A stretch of DNA of 64,000 bases, from the NCBI GenBank assembly GCA_002839605.1, contig PGYK01000006.1, positions 62,001 through 126,000 on the forward strand, given 5' to 3'. The position numbers and the translations under genes were made by a program. The notes beneath the pieces were generated by a model that was not told where the DNA came from, made no database searches, and was given only the letters and a program-made list of their open reading frames with translations. This DNA is from Methanomicrobiales archaeon HGW-Methanomicrobiales-3 (GTDB lineage Archaea; Halobacteriota; Methanomicrobia; Methanomicrobiales; Methanospirillaceae). Position 1 is the first letter of the stretch. Each line of letters opens with the position of its first letter. Positions 18,098-26,258 of this stretch are shown here, one piece after another.

Positions 18098-18559
18098 ATG
18101 GATAACCTTGACGTGAAGATCGACTTTCTGGACTTTCCCCCGGAGCATACGTGCGAGGGCGGGAATATCTCGCCGAAGATAACCATCAGGGGACTCGAAG
18201 CAAGCTCGGTCGCCATCATGGTCTTCAACCCGTCAAAACGGGGTGTCTTCTCCTACTGCGCCTGGCTTATCTGGGACATGCCGGCCATCGGGGTCATCCC
18301 GGCCGGGATCCCGCATGGCAAGATCGTGACGAGCCCGATCTCTGCGGTGCAGGGGCTCAATGACGCAGGCGAGATCGGGTATACCGGCCCCTGCCCCCTG
18401 CCCGGAGAAACCCACCGGTACCTCTTCCGGATCTGCGGCCTTGACGACTTTCTGGAGATCTCTGCCGGGGCGGACAAGAACCAGCTCAAGGCGGCCATGC
18501 ACGACCACATCGTCCAGTACGGGGAGACAGAGGCGGTGGCAACCCGGAAGGTTGCCTGA
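18098..18559 (+). CDS. YbhB/PEBP family protein, copy 2
   Basis: The 153-residue product closely resembles the preceding gene product and the YbhB/YbcL family (FLDFPPEHTCEGGNISPKI, GYTGPCPLPGETHRYLFRICGLD). It probably arose by tandem duplication. There is a TATA-like run at about 18047-18060 in the 68-base gap, so it may have its own promoter. Substrate is unknown. Confidence 0.88.
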   Translation: MDNLDVKIDFLDFPPEHTCEGGNISPKITIRGLEASSVAIMVFNPSKRGVFSYCAWLIWDMPAIGVIPAGIPHGKIVTSPISAVQGLNDAGEIGYTGPCPLPGETHRYLFRICGLDDFLEISAGADKNQLKAAMHDHIVQYGETEAVATRKVA

Positions 18560-18660
18560 TACCGTGAAGCAGTAACTATCAGGAGAGGTTGTACTGCAGG
18601 ATGCAACCGTGTTTCAGATGGCTAAAGGACCTTTTTCCCCGACCGGTTTTCCTGGTATGA

Positions 18661-18695
18661 TTAGTATAAAAACAGCACAAAGCAGAATTTATACG
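18661..18695 (+). promoter_or_regulatory. two TATA-like boxes before the anchored protein gene
   Basis: TTAGTATAAAAAC at 18661-18673 and GAATTTATACG at 18685-18695 both lie at plausible distances from ATG 18732. The second would give a leader of about 15 bases. Confidence 0.45.
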
Positions 18696-18731
18696 TCATG
18701 AATGCCCTGTAGTGGTATCCCTGAGGTTTCT

Positions 18732-19403
18732 ATGGCAGAAATGAGCTCAACTACCAAAAAGATAGTCGCAATCGTCCTTTCACTCTGCGTCATCCTTGCC
18801 GTTATCGCAGCAACAGGCGTCTTCTATGTTCCCGGTTTCTCTGAGGCACTCGGCACGAACAAACCCCGCGATCTCGGAGTAAAAGCAGATCCCGCAAAGT
18901 TCGATGCAGTCCTTAGCCGTGAGAACGTGAAACTGAACGGAGATGTATCCGATTTCTACCTTGGCTCAGATGTCCGCTGGAGTACTGCGGTTCCCATGGA
19001 TGTGACCATGACGAATGAGGAACTCAGCTCCATGATGCAGGCAACCAATAATGAGAAGGGGCCGTTAAAAGAGGTCCAGTTAAAGATGGGAGACAACAAC
19101 CTAGTCGAGATGTCGGCACAGATTGACTTGAATGAATTCGGGTACCCCATCAATGTTCCCGTCTATACCAAAGGTACCTTGAAAAAAGGCAGCGGCAACC
19201 GGATCCGGATTGATATCCAGGAGGGCGCATCGGGCCTTGTTCCGATACCGGAAAACATCCTTGACCAGGGGGAAATGGGCCTTGAGGACGCGGTCAACAG
19301 CCAGCTTGCGCAGATGCCGGGACTGAAGATTGATACCCTCGATATCAGCGAGGGGCAGCTCCAGTTCAACGGTGCGTTCCCGCAGAGTGGGACTCCAGAA
19401 TGA
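18732..19403 (+). CDS. membrane-anchored extracytoplasmic protein, unknown function
   Basis: The 223-residue product has one N-terminal hydrophobic segment (about 12-33) and an extracytoplasmic domain of about 185 residues made mainly of beta strands and amphipathic segments. The pattern of repeated hydrophobic strands (LKEVQLKMGDNNLVEMSAQIDL, IDTLDISEGQLQFNGAFP) resembles lipid-binding LmeA/YpmS-like folds, but this is only a guess from pattern. GAGG before ATG 18732 decides the start. A T-rich stretch follows the stop. Confidence 0.75.
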   Translation: MAEMSSTTKKIVAIVLSLCVILAVIAATGVFYVPGFSEALGTNKPRDLGVKADPAKFDAVLSRENVKLNGDVSDFYLGSDVRWSTAVPMDVTMTNEELSSMMQATNNEKGPLKEVQLKMGDNNLVEMSAQIDLNEFGYPINVPVYTKGTLKKGSGNRIRIDIQEGASGLVPIPENILDQGEMGLEDAVNSQLAQMPGLKIDTLDISEGQLQFNGAFPQSGTPE

Positions 19404-19432
19404 TTTTTTAATCCTTTCATCACTCTTTTTTA
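19404..19432 (+). terminator. T-rich termination region
   Basis: Two T-runs, at 19404-19409 and 19424-19431, follow the stop codon directly and could end transcription in the archaeal manner. Confidence 0.45.
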
Positions 19433-19517
19433 AATGTGAATTTTCCAGGAGGGGATCATGGGATCACAGGTCAGGGATCGTGATCCATGTGTTCGCCTTG
19501 TTGCGGCACTCCGGTGA

Positions 19518-20519
19518 TCAGAAGGCGTAATCGGCGGCAAATTTGAGGTAGCGCCGGGATGCCCAGAACCCGGCAGAATAGAAAAGGGAACTCTCCACCG
19601 TTGATGAGTTCATGCACTGGTGACAGTCAGACGCAGTTTCATCAAACGCTTTCCATGCAGGAGAATCGAGGATCTCCATAATTGACTGTTTTTTCACATC
19701 GCCAAGTATCTGATCTGTTTTCCGGCACCAGAACGGGTGGATGATCCCATCTTCTGCTACCCGGAGAAAGATCCGGGGCTGGGCGCAGGAATAGGTAACA
19801 GGGGCAATCTGATGTTTCAGGAACGATTCTGAGTTAAGGATGGGGGCTCCCTGCTCTTTTGCACCAAGAAGCATCGAGAACACCCGACGACGATCGGCCT
19901 CTGCCATCACACCGTCATCATTGATGCCGGGGAACGGCTCCATGGGATCAAACGCAATCTTCAGGCCATGCTCCTTTGCATAGGAAAGGAGTCTCTGTTC
20001 AGCACCGGGCGAAAAGCAACTGGTAACACCGTTGAGCGCAACACGGGCTTTGTGCTGTTTCATTGCAGAAATACCGGCACAGGCCCGAATGAAAAGGTTC
20101 TCACGGCCCCGAAGGCGGTCATGAGCAGTGCCGACATCATCCAGCGAAACAATGGTCAGATCTGTACAGGCAGCAAGATCCGCAGATTTCTCTTCAAGGA
20201 GATACCCGTTCGTTATCAGGATCGTATAAAGCCCTCGACGGCGGGCATGCGTGAGGATTTTGGTGATATCCTCATGCAGGAGGGGTTCGCCGCCAAATGC
20301 AACATAGGCGACAAAACCTGCGTCTGCGGCCTGGTCCAGCATAGGGAGGATCTCGGCAGTACCCATTTCATGAGGACTGGCTGGCCTGCGCCAGGTATCG
20401 CAGATCGCACAGGTACAGTTGCACCGGCCGGTTACCGCATGGGTCAGGATAAACGGGCGGTGCGTGACCAGATGGGAATGAATGTATTTTCCGGCAATTC
20501 TCAGGTTGCGCAGGAGCAT
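19518..20519 (-). CDS. radical SAM protein (HpnH-like group)
   Basis: The 333-residue product has the radical SAM cluster motif C33-x3-C37-x2-C40 and the usual GGEP.L motif near 77. The C-terminal part contains further cysteines (YSCAQP, PFWCRKTD, CHQCMN), as in proteins with auxiliary clusters. The N-terminal layout resembles the HpnH/MoaA-like group, but the substrate cannot be named. It diverges from the HD-domain gene at 20646. Confidence 0.85.
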   Translation of the reverse strand: MLLRNLRIAGKYIHSHLVTHRPFILTHAVTGRCNCTCAICDTWRRPASPHEMGTAEILPMLDQAADAGFVAYVAFGGEPLLHEDITKILTHARRRGLYTILITNGYLLEEKSADLAACTDLTIVSLDDVGTAHDRLRGRENLFIRACAGISAMKQHKARVALNGVTSCFSPGAEQRLLSYAKEHGLKIAFDPMEPFPGINDDGVMAEADRRRVFSMLLGAKEQGAPILNSESFLKHQIAPVTYSCAQPRIFLRVAEDGIIHPFWCRKTDQILGDVKKQSIMEILDSPAWKAFDETASDCHQCMNSSTVESSLFYSAGFWASRRYLKFAADYAF

Positions 20520-20645
20520 AGGATTCGATGTAATACCAGAGGTCAGGAGAAAAGAAAAAGATTACACTTTGGTTTTTGCGATCCGTGATGCAGGAAGCCG
20601 GTTCCATCACGCTTAATAGCCTGTGGATACAGATTCACCGGTACG

Positions 20646-21833
20646 ATGCCCCGTTCCGATACGATCCGGCGCCCGCCCAGTCTTGGGATCGACTCTGCTA
20701 TCCGGGCAATGACGGCAAAACGCGAAGCCCTCCAGTCCCCGCGTGCCACCATCAGTGCCGATGCCATCCGCCGGCACAACCGGAAAACCGAAGATATCCG
20801 CACCCCCTATTCCCGCGATGCAGACCGGATCATCCACACCCGGGCATACACCCGGTATATCGACAAGACGCAGGTGTTTTACCTTGTCGAGAACGACCAC
20901 ATCACCCACCGGGTTATCCATGTCCAGCTCGTCTCAAAGATTGCCCGGACCATTGGCCGCTGCCTCCGGCTCAACGAGGACTTAATCGAGGCAATAGCAC
21001 TCGGTCACGACATCGGTCATACCCCTTATGGGCATTTTGGCGAGACCTGCCTCTCGGAACTCTGCGAGCGGCATTGTATCGGGAAGTTCTGCCACAATGT
21101 CCAGAGTGTACGGTTCCTCGACCAGATCGAGGACTGCGATCTCACCATGCAGGTGCTCGACGGCATTCTCTGTCACAACGGGGAGGCTGACGATGTGAAG
21201 ATCGTTCCCACACCCTGTGGTAGCTGGGCGGAGTTTGACAAGAAGGTGCAGGACGCAACAGAAGGGAGAAGTCCCGGTTCGCCCATGACCCTTGAAGGCT
21301 GCGTGGTCAAGTTCGCCGATACCATCGCGTACATCGGCAGGGACCTGCAGGACGCACGGGAGGTAGGGCTCATTGCGGATGATACGAAAATACCCGACAT
21401 CTGCCGGGAGGTTCTCGGCGAGAATAACCGGGAGATCATCAATACGCTCATCTTCGATCTCTTACAGAACAGCGATACGGAAGAGGAAGGGTGCATCTCG
21501 TACAGCCGTCCCGTCGAGGAGGCACTCATCTCCCTGCGCTCATTCTCGCGCCGGAACATTTACGACAACCCGGCTCTCTGTTCCGAACGGGAGAAAGTCA
21601 GGGCAATGTACGCCACGCTCTTTTCGGCATGCCTTGACGACCTTGTACAGGAACGGCAGAATGCCCGGATCTCTACGGATTTCATACAATCAGGGTATGT
21701 CAGTAGGACGTACCTTGGTTCTGCAACACCTGCTGAGCTCGTGCGGGACTTTATCGCCGGTATGACCGACCGGTACTTTGCCCGGCGCTTTGAAGAGTGC
21801 GTCATCCCGCGGCGTATTGAAGGGAGATTTTAA
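20646..21833 (+). CDS. dGTPase-like HD domain phosphohydrolase
   Basis: Enzymes of this family remove triphosphate from dNTPs. The 395-residue product has the metal motif H...HD...D: the sequence starts RTPYSRDADRIIHTRAYTRY, then THRVIHVQLVSKIAR and GHDIGHTPYGHFGE, with a later HD-domain aspartate in CVVKFADTIAY. The length fits the Dgt family. The start is uncertain: no clear ribosome site precedes ATG 20646, and an ATG at 20709 would also leave the domain whole. Confidence 0.88.
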   Translation: MPRSDTIRRPPSLGIDSAIRAMTAKREALQSPRATISADAIRRHNRKTEDIRTPYSRDADRIIHTRAYTRYIDKTQVFYLVENDHITHRVIHVQLVSKIARTIGRCLRLNEDLIEAIALGHDIGHTPYGHFGETCLSELCERHCIGKFCHNVQSVRFLDQIEDCDLTMQVLDGILCHNGEADDVKIVPTPCGSWAEFDKKVQDATEGRSPGSPMTLEGCVVKFADTIAYIGRDLQDAREVGLIADDTKIPDICREVLGENNREIINTLIFDLLQNSDTEEEGCISYSRPVEEALISLRSFSRRNIYDNPALCSEREKVRAMYATLFSACLDDLVQERQNARISTDFIQSGYVSRTYLGSATPAELVRDFIAGMTDRYFARRFEECVIPRRIEGRF

Positions 21834-22086
21834 CTTCGTGCTCGGTAGAAACGAGCATGAATTGGCAAGGTTCACACCCAAAGAATGAAAAACGCCACAC
21901 GGGGGATTTCTTTGAGCACCCCCGATTCTGTCCCCCTCGTGCGGTATGGCCGGGCATTTTCCGGTTCGGAAAACCAGTAATTGAAGCCGCCGCGGGGCGC
22001 CCTACGGGGCGGCGGCAGTAATCCCCAAGGGGTATGGGGGTCTCAACCCCCATAATCTATTTTTCCGGGAATCCGTTTTTCATTTA
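21834..22086. other. intergenic region with repeat R2
   Basis: After the dGTPase stop there are short hairpins (for example a stem in GCTCGGTAGAAACGAGC near 21841-21857) and a C/G-rich tract, then repeat R2 from 21971. No gene is seen. Confidence 0.6.
21971..22083 (+). repeat. repeat R2, full copy a
   Basis: This 113-base copy begins AAACC...AATTGA and ends AATCCGTTTTTCAT. It contains three consecutive hairpins: a 7-bp outer stem CCGCCGC (21987-21993) with GCGGCGG (22009-22015), CCCC/GGGG near 22023-22032, and TGGGGGT/ACCCCCA near 22035-22052. The same three stems occur in the copy at 32032-32145 on the other strand. Confidence 0.85.
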
Positions 22087-22315
22087 GAAAACCTGCGATA
22101 GATTATTTTGGGTTACGATGGGGCCACGGCCGCTTGGGGTCTTTTGACCCCCGCCTTTGTGGAACAGGCCGTTAATGGGTGCCTGAAAATGGATGGCAGA
22201 AATTGGGGGGTTTTGGGGGCTTGCCCCCGCAGGCTGCCTCCCTCATCTTTAGGTAGAGAGGGTATCACCCTCGCAATTCTACAAAAAGACGCTGTGGGAA
22301 TAATTTCTCCAGAGC
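22087..22315 (-). repeat. repeat R1, diverged full copy a
   Basis: Read on the minus strand, this 229-base stretch aligns end to end with the R1 copies at 39283-39509 and 62568-62798: shared landmarks are GCTCT..AGAAAT at the start, TGTAGAATT, CCCTCTCT, GGAGGCA.CCTGCGGGGGC, and GCAGGTTTTC at the end. Stems kept are GGGGGC/GCCCCC (22215-22228) and GGGGTC/GACCCC (22136-22151). It abuts R2 copy a with only 3 bases between. Confidence 0.8.
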
Positions 22316-22327
22316 ATAACACCGGCG

Positions 22328-22519
22328 TCAATCGTACTTCCCTTTCGGGTGCGTCCAGCCGGTAAACCCGCAGTAGAAACACCCCACGCCATCGCAGTGG
22401 CGGCAGGGGGTTTTTGGTGCTGCCACCAGAACGATTCCCGTCCTGTTGCAATAGGTGCACCCGTACCCCTCGCAATGCCCGCAGGGTGCAGGTTCCCAAA
22501 CCTTCTCCTCATCGCTCAT
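22328..22519 (-). CDS. small DnaJ-type zinc-finger protein
   Basis: The 63-residue product contains four CxxC-type pairs in the order CGHCEGYGCTYCNRTG and CRHCDGVGCFYCGFTG, closely resembling the CxxCxGxG repeats of the DnaJ/HSP40 cysteine-rich domain, which binds two zinc ions. No J domain is present. It lies just downstream of the receptor kinase gene on the same strand (43 bases), so it could be co-transcribed. The role is unknown; a zinc-bound adaptor is an inference. Confidence 0.75.
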   Translation of the reverse strand: MSDEEKVWEPAPCGHCEGYGCTYCNRTGIVLVAAPKTPCRHCDGVGCFYCGFTGWTHPKGKYD

Positions 22520-22562
22520 GGTACAGCCTCCTGACAGCAGGTGAAACGATCGCTATTTTTTG

Positions 22563-24662
22563 TCATTCATCATCCTCATCAAGGTACCCGTGCAGGGCGT
22601 CGAGGAGTTCTGCTGACGACTGGTACCGCCTTGCCGGGTCCTTCTCAAGGCACTTGAGGATGATCTTCTCAACAGCCTGGGCATCAGGATTGTATTCGAA
22701 TGGCGCGGTGGGCGTGTCCCGCAGGATGGCATTTCCCACCTCAACAATACTCTCGCCACCGAACGGGATCGACCCGGTCACCAGTTCGTAGAAGACCACG
22801 CCGAGCTGGTAGATATCGGTACGTTCGTCAGTCCGGCCAAACTCCGAGGGGGATACCTGCTCGGGCGCTGCATAGGAGAGCGAGAAGCCGGCTACGCTTG
22901 ACTTTTTCACTTCGGCAGCAAGCACTTTGCTCATCCCCCAGTCGGTGATCTTCGGCACCATTTCCGCGGTCAGGAGGATATTGTGGGGCTTGATATCCCG
23001 GTGGATGAACCCGTGCTCGTGGGCATACCGGAGCCCGTCAACCACGAGGGTGATGAGATGGACCGCCTTCCAGACCGGCAGGGGTTTATCGAGGGCCTCG
23101 AGCGAGCCGGGCACAAACTCCATCTCCACATACGGGACAGGAAGGATATTGACCGCCGTGACCTCGACTATATTCTCGTGCCGGAGCGTCTCCCACGCCG
23201 CGATCTCATTGAGGAAGCACTTGCCCGTGACCTCATCGAAACTTATCGGGATCTTGACGGCAACTTTCGTACCGTCGGTCTTGCGGATTGCCGAGAAGAC
23301 CCACGCGATCCCCCCGCGCCCGACAAAGGTAATCTCCGTGTATTTGTTCTCCAGTTCGCGCGGGAAGTAGTTCTTCTGGTCCGTAACCGAGGGTTTCGGT
23401 TCGGCATCCTGCGTATCGGAAAGCACGGTCTTCAGGCTCGGGATCGTAACAAGCGACCGGGTCTTTAAAACGGCACTTTTGAGTGCCGATGCTGCCTTGG
23501 TCATGACATGCGGTCCCGGTTCGGGGGCATCTGGTGCAGGGGTGGCCGGTTCATCCTCATTTACCGGGGCCCCGCGCCGTTTCCTGATATAATAAGCCCC
23601 GCCCCCGAGCACAACGGCTGCAACGAGAATGATGAGCCCGGCCATCAGCAATGCGCTGTCGGAAAGGGGGAGCTGGATGGGTGACGAAGCTACCGTGGGT
23701 TGCAGGCCCGGGGTCTGCACACCACTGGGCAGAGTGGTTGGCACCGGTTCTGTGAGAGACGAATTCACGGAGCCGGAACCCACCGGGGTCACTTTGGCGT
23801 AGTACTCTTTTGGATCCATGAGGGGGAACGCATCCACACGGTTCTGGTTCGATTCCAGCGTTGCCTTCAGGTTGGCCCCGATGCTGATGGAATACGGGGT
23901 ATCCCCGATACCGTCCCCATTGACATCCAGTCCCCGGTAATCGCTCCAGTAATTACCCATCTGACTCTTCTGGCTCTTGCCCAGATAGGTATACGTGAAG
24001 GGGAGCGGCGAGGAAAAAACCGACGTTGCGCTCCGGGAGAAGACGTTCTGGGCATTCTGGAAATTATTCCGGGAGATGGTGTTGGAGAGGGAATACTCGT
24101 CTTGTGAGATCCCGGTCGGGTTTTTTTTCACCACATTGTTCTCAATACGGTTGCCGGTCGATTGTTCAAGAACAAGCCCGGTCTTCTCGTTTTCCGAGAT
24201 CTCGTTCTCCCGGATCACATTTTTACCCGAAGAGACCAGGATGATACCGATCCCGTTTCTTTTAATTGTGTTCTTCTGGATGGTGTTGTTATTGGACGTG
24301 ATCCGGATCCCGCTTGACTGGACGCTGTTCTGGACTGAGAAACCCTCAACCGTGCATCCATCGGCAAGGACCACTACCGCCGGATCCCGGTTGTCAGGGC
24401 TGATCACCGGCGCTCCCGCCCCGGTATCCACTCCGATGAGGGTTATCGTCTTGGTGAGCCGGACATTTTCCAGGTAAATCCCGCTCCGGACGATGATCGT
24501 CTCTCCGGATGACGACCAGTCAACCGCGTCCTGGATGCTGACAAACTCGGCACCGGACGGGGAGACGATACGCTCCGCTGCTGCACCCATGGGAAGGAGG
24601 AGGAGGCACAGGATACCGGCAAGGAGTATCCATACGGCGGAAGTGCGGGAGGAAGGCATCAT
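22563..24662 (-). CDS. receptor-like Ser/Thr protein kinase with extracellular beta-helix domain
   Basis: The 699-residue protein has a signal peptide (1-29), a right-handed parallel beta-helix of the NosD/PbH1 type (about 35-285, with repeated N.I..N.I.. units and the typical GNYWSDYRGLDVNGDGIGDTPY end), a Pro/Ser/Thr-rich stalk (about 291-332), one transmembrane segment (about 336-358), a basic stop-transfer and a linker, then a Hanks-type kinase (440-695). Kinase landmarks are GRGGIAWV (448-455), Lys470, Glu486, HRDIKPHN (554-561), DWG in place of DFG (574-576) and AAPE (598-601), so it should be active. A TATA box at 24693-24701 is about 31 bases before ATG 24662. The wHTH-FHA gene lies directly upstream on the same strand. 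Confidence 0.93.
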   Translation of the reverse strand: MMPSSRTSAVWILLAGILCLLLLPMGAAAERIVSPSGAEFVSIQDAVDWSSSGETIIVRSGIYLENVRLTKTITLIGVDTGAGAPVISPDNRDPAVVVLADGCTVEGFSVQNSVQSSGIRITSNNNTIQKNTIKRNGIGIILVSSGKNVIRENEISENEKTGLVLEQSTGNRIENNVVKKNPTGISQDEYSLSNTISRNNFQNAQNVFSRSATSVFSSPLPFTYTYLGKSQKSQMGNYWSDYRGLDVNGDGIGDTPYSISIGANLKATLESNQNRVDAFPLMDPKEYYAKVTPVGSGSVNSSLTEPVPTTLPSGVQTPGLQPTVASSPIQLPLSDSALLMAGLIILVAAVVLGGGAYYIRKRRGAPVNEDEPATPAPDAPEPGPHVMTKAASALKSAVLKTRSLVTIPSLKTVLSDTQDAEPKPSVTDQKNYFPRELENKYTEITFVGRGGIAWVFSAIRKTDGTKVAVKIPISFDEVTGKCFLNEIAAWETLRHENIVEVTAVNILPVPYVEMEFVPGSLEALDKPLPVWKAVHLITLVVDGLRYAHEHGFIHRDIKPHNILLTAEMVPKITDWGMSKVLAAEVKKSSVAGFSLSYAAPEQVSPSEFGRTDERTDIYQLGVVFYELVTGSIPFGGESIVEVGNAILRDTPTAPFEYNPDAQAVEKIILKCLEKDPARRYQSSAELLDALHGYLDEDDE

Positions 24663-24692
24663 GAAGTCCGGTTGTTATTCCAGAGTTTGTTC

Positions 24693-24701
24693 TTTTAAAT
24701 A
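24693..24701 (-). promoter_or_regulatory. TATA box for the receptor kinase gene
   Basis: TATTTAAAA on the minus strand, about 31 bases from the kinase ATG, is at the distance expected for a leaderless or nearly leaderless transcript. The kinase could thus be expressed separately from the upstream FHA gene. Confidence 0.6.
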
Positions 24702-24740
24702 CATAAGGGGGATTATTCAGGCGGGTGCCCGGCCATCTTT

Positions 24741-25526
24741 TCAGCCTTTTGCAGGAAGGACCATGAGGAGTTTTATTCCCGATACCCCTTTTGCCAGCTC
24801 GATGAGATCGCCATCCCGCAGGGCAACCGGAACAGCCTTCTCAAGCCGCTTGTTGTTGACCTGTGTCCCGCCCGTGCTCCCGCAGTCCTCGATAAACCAG
24901 CCATCGTTCTTGTGCAGGAACCGCCCGTGGGGTTTTGAGACGCGGGTGACTGCCGTGTACCCTTCGGAGAAGACCACATCCGACCCCGGATGGTAGGCTT
25001 TCAGGTTCTCGGGATCGCACCTGCCGATGTTGACGGACTCTTCACGGATCAGGAATACCTTTGTGTCGTCCGGGCCGCCAAGGACAATGACTGCCGGAAC
25101 GTTCCCCAGAACTTCCCGGGATATGGTACCTTTGACCGCGTCGAGCCTTTGCGAGATCTCGCTTCCGACAACACTGACCCGCGTGTTGGAGAAGAGACTG
25201 AGGTTCCGGATAATGGCCTCAAGGCCGCCCGGCACAAGCGAGTACTGCCAGACCGGGTGAATACCCTTGGATGTCGGTGCGCCAAGACCGGCCTCCTTTT
25301 TGATGACCCCGATGCTTAAGAGTTTGTCGAGGTGCTTTTTTGTGTTCTCATAGCTGGTCTCGATCTCCTTTGAGATCGAACGGGCATCGCGCGGCTTCTT
25401 TTCCAAAAATTTTAAGATCCTCAGCCGTGCGCTGCTGGAAAGGACATCAAGATAGTCCGACAGTTCCTCTAAGGAATCGGATTCTGCGGGAACAATAAGC
25501 GTGGGAGATTTATCGTCGGGGTCCAT
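24741..25526 (-). CDS. winged-helix DNA-binding protein with C-terminal FHA domain
   Basis: The 261-residue product combines an ArsR-like winged helix (about 20-100: DVLSSSARLRILKFLEKKPRDARSISKEI) with a forkhead-associated domain (about 140-258). The FHA phosphothreonine-binding residues are visible in NIGR (166-169), S197..H200 in RVSKPHGRF, and the GSTGGTQVN loop. A middle helix (105-135) links them. FHA domains bind phosphothreonine, so the adjacent transmembrane kinase is the obvious partner. ATG 25526 is preferred over the upstream start at 25667, which would run through the promoter. A good TATA box lies at 25601-25610. Confidence 0.9.
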   Translation of the reverse strand: MDPDDKSPTLIVPAESDSLEELSDYLDVLSSSARLRILKFLEKKPRDARSISKEIETSYENTKKHLDKLLSIGVIKKEAGLGAPTSKGIHPVWQYSLVPGGLEAIIRNLSLFSNTRVSVVGSEISQRLDAVKGTISREVLGNVPAVIVLGGPDDTKVFLIREESVNIGRCDPENLKAYHPGSDVVFSEGYTAVTRVSKPHGRFLHKNDGWFIEDCGSTGGTQVNNKRLEKAVPVALRDGDLIELAKGVSGIKLLMVLPAKG

Positions 25527-25600
25527 TGCTCTTCCACCGGAACAGGTGCTTTTTTTTGTGTACCTGTACTCTTTGGTCACTGGAAGATAAGGGCATGACG

Positions 25601-25610
25601 GTTTATATTT
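25601..25610 (-). promoter_or_regulatory. TATA box for the wHTH-FHA gene
   Basis: AAATATAAAC on the minus strand preceded by a purine-rich BRE-like GAGGAGG. It implies a leader of about 50 bases before ATG 25526, room for autoregulation by the encoded winged-helix protein. Confidence 0.6.
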
Positions 25611-25784
25611 CCTCCTCATTCGGTCATCCCTGCGGTTATGCCGTGTAACTTCGGAGTTCAACAGCACAACCGGGGCGATTTGGGGTATTTATCTGCACCG
25701 GGAAAGGACATAGTGATCAGGTGATACACGAGCATGATTCGGCGTGTCACCGACCCATGAAAGAACCGTACGAGGAAAATTACG

Positions 25785-26012
25785 ATGAACACCGGAAAGA
25801 TCATAATCGGTTTCTCACTGGTCCTGCTCTCCATTGCCATGATGGTATCCCCGTCAGCGGCAGCCACACCGCAGGACTGCTGTGAAGCGGGATACCCAAT
25901 CGCCGTATCCTTTGGAGAGACCGGATGCCCGGCCGTTATGCACCACGATCAGGCTGAAGGGTTCATTGTACACGATCCCCGTACCGATGCCACATACCCG
26001 TACGAACGATGA
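25785..26012 (+). CDS. small secreted protein, unknown function
   Basis: The 75-residue product has a signal peptide (hydrophobic to about residue 20, cleavage near SAAA-TP) and a mature part of about 48 residues with three cysteines (DCCEAG and TGCPAV) and His/Asp-rich stretches (HHDQ, HDPRTDATYPYER). GAGG lies about 9 bases before the ATG. It is divergent from the wHTH-FHA gene. No family is recognised; it is short, so the call rests on the signal peptide and ribosome site. Confidence 0.55.
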   Translation: MNTGKIIIGFSLVLLSIAMMVSPSAAATPQDCCEAGYPIAVSFGETGCPAVMHHDQAEGFIVHDPRTDATYPYER

Positions 26013-26258
26013 ACATCCATGCACATCCCCGGTCCTCACCGCACAGGATATTCGGGACACGTAACCCTGCAACAGCAAAAACGCCCCGGATCACGCGGGG
26101 AAGACCAAGAACAACTCTCTCTCCAGAGATCAGGAGGAACAAAGCCTCCCGGAATCATACATACAAGCCACTATCCATACATTTTTTGCCATGATCCCCC
26201 AAAAACCGGATGAGGGATCGGTCACGATTTTGCCCGGTTGGGCCGGGTAAAAAAAGGG

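Noticed and set aside
26210-26258. An intrinsic terminator after the surface-protein gene
   Set aside because: A stem CCCGG/CCGGG exists near 26229-26248, but the T-run (on the minus strand) comes before the stem and not after it, so it does not look like a hairpin terminator.
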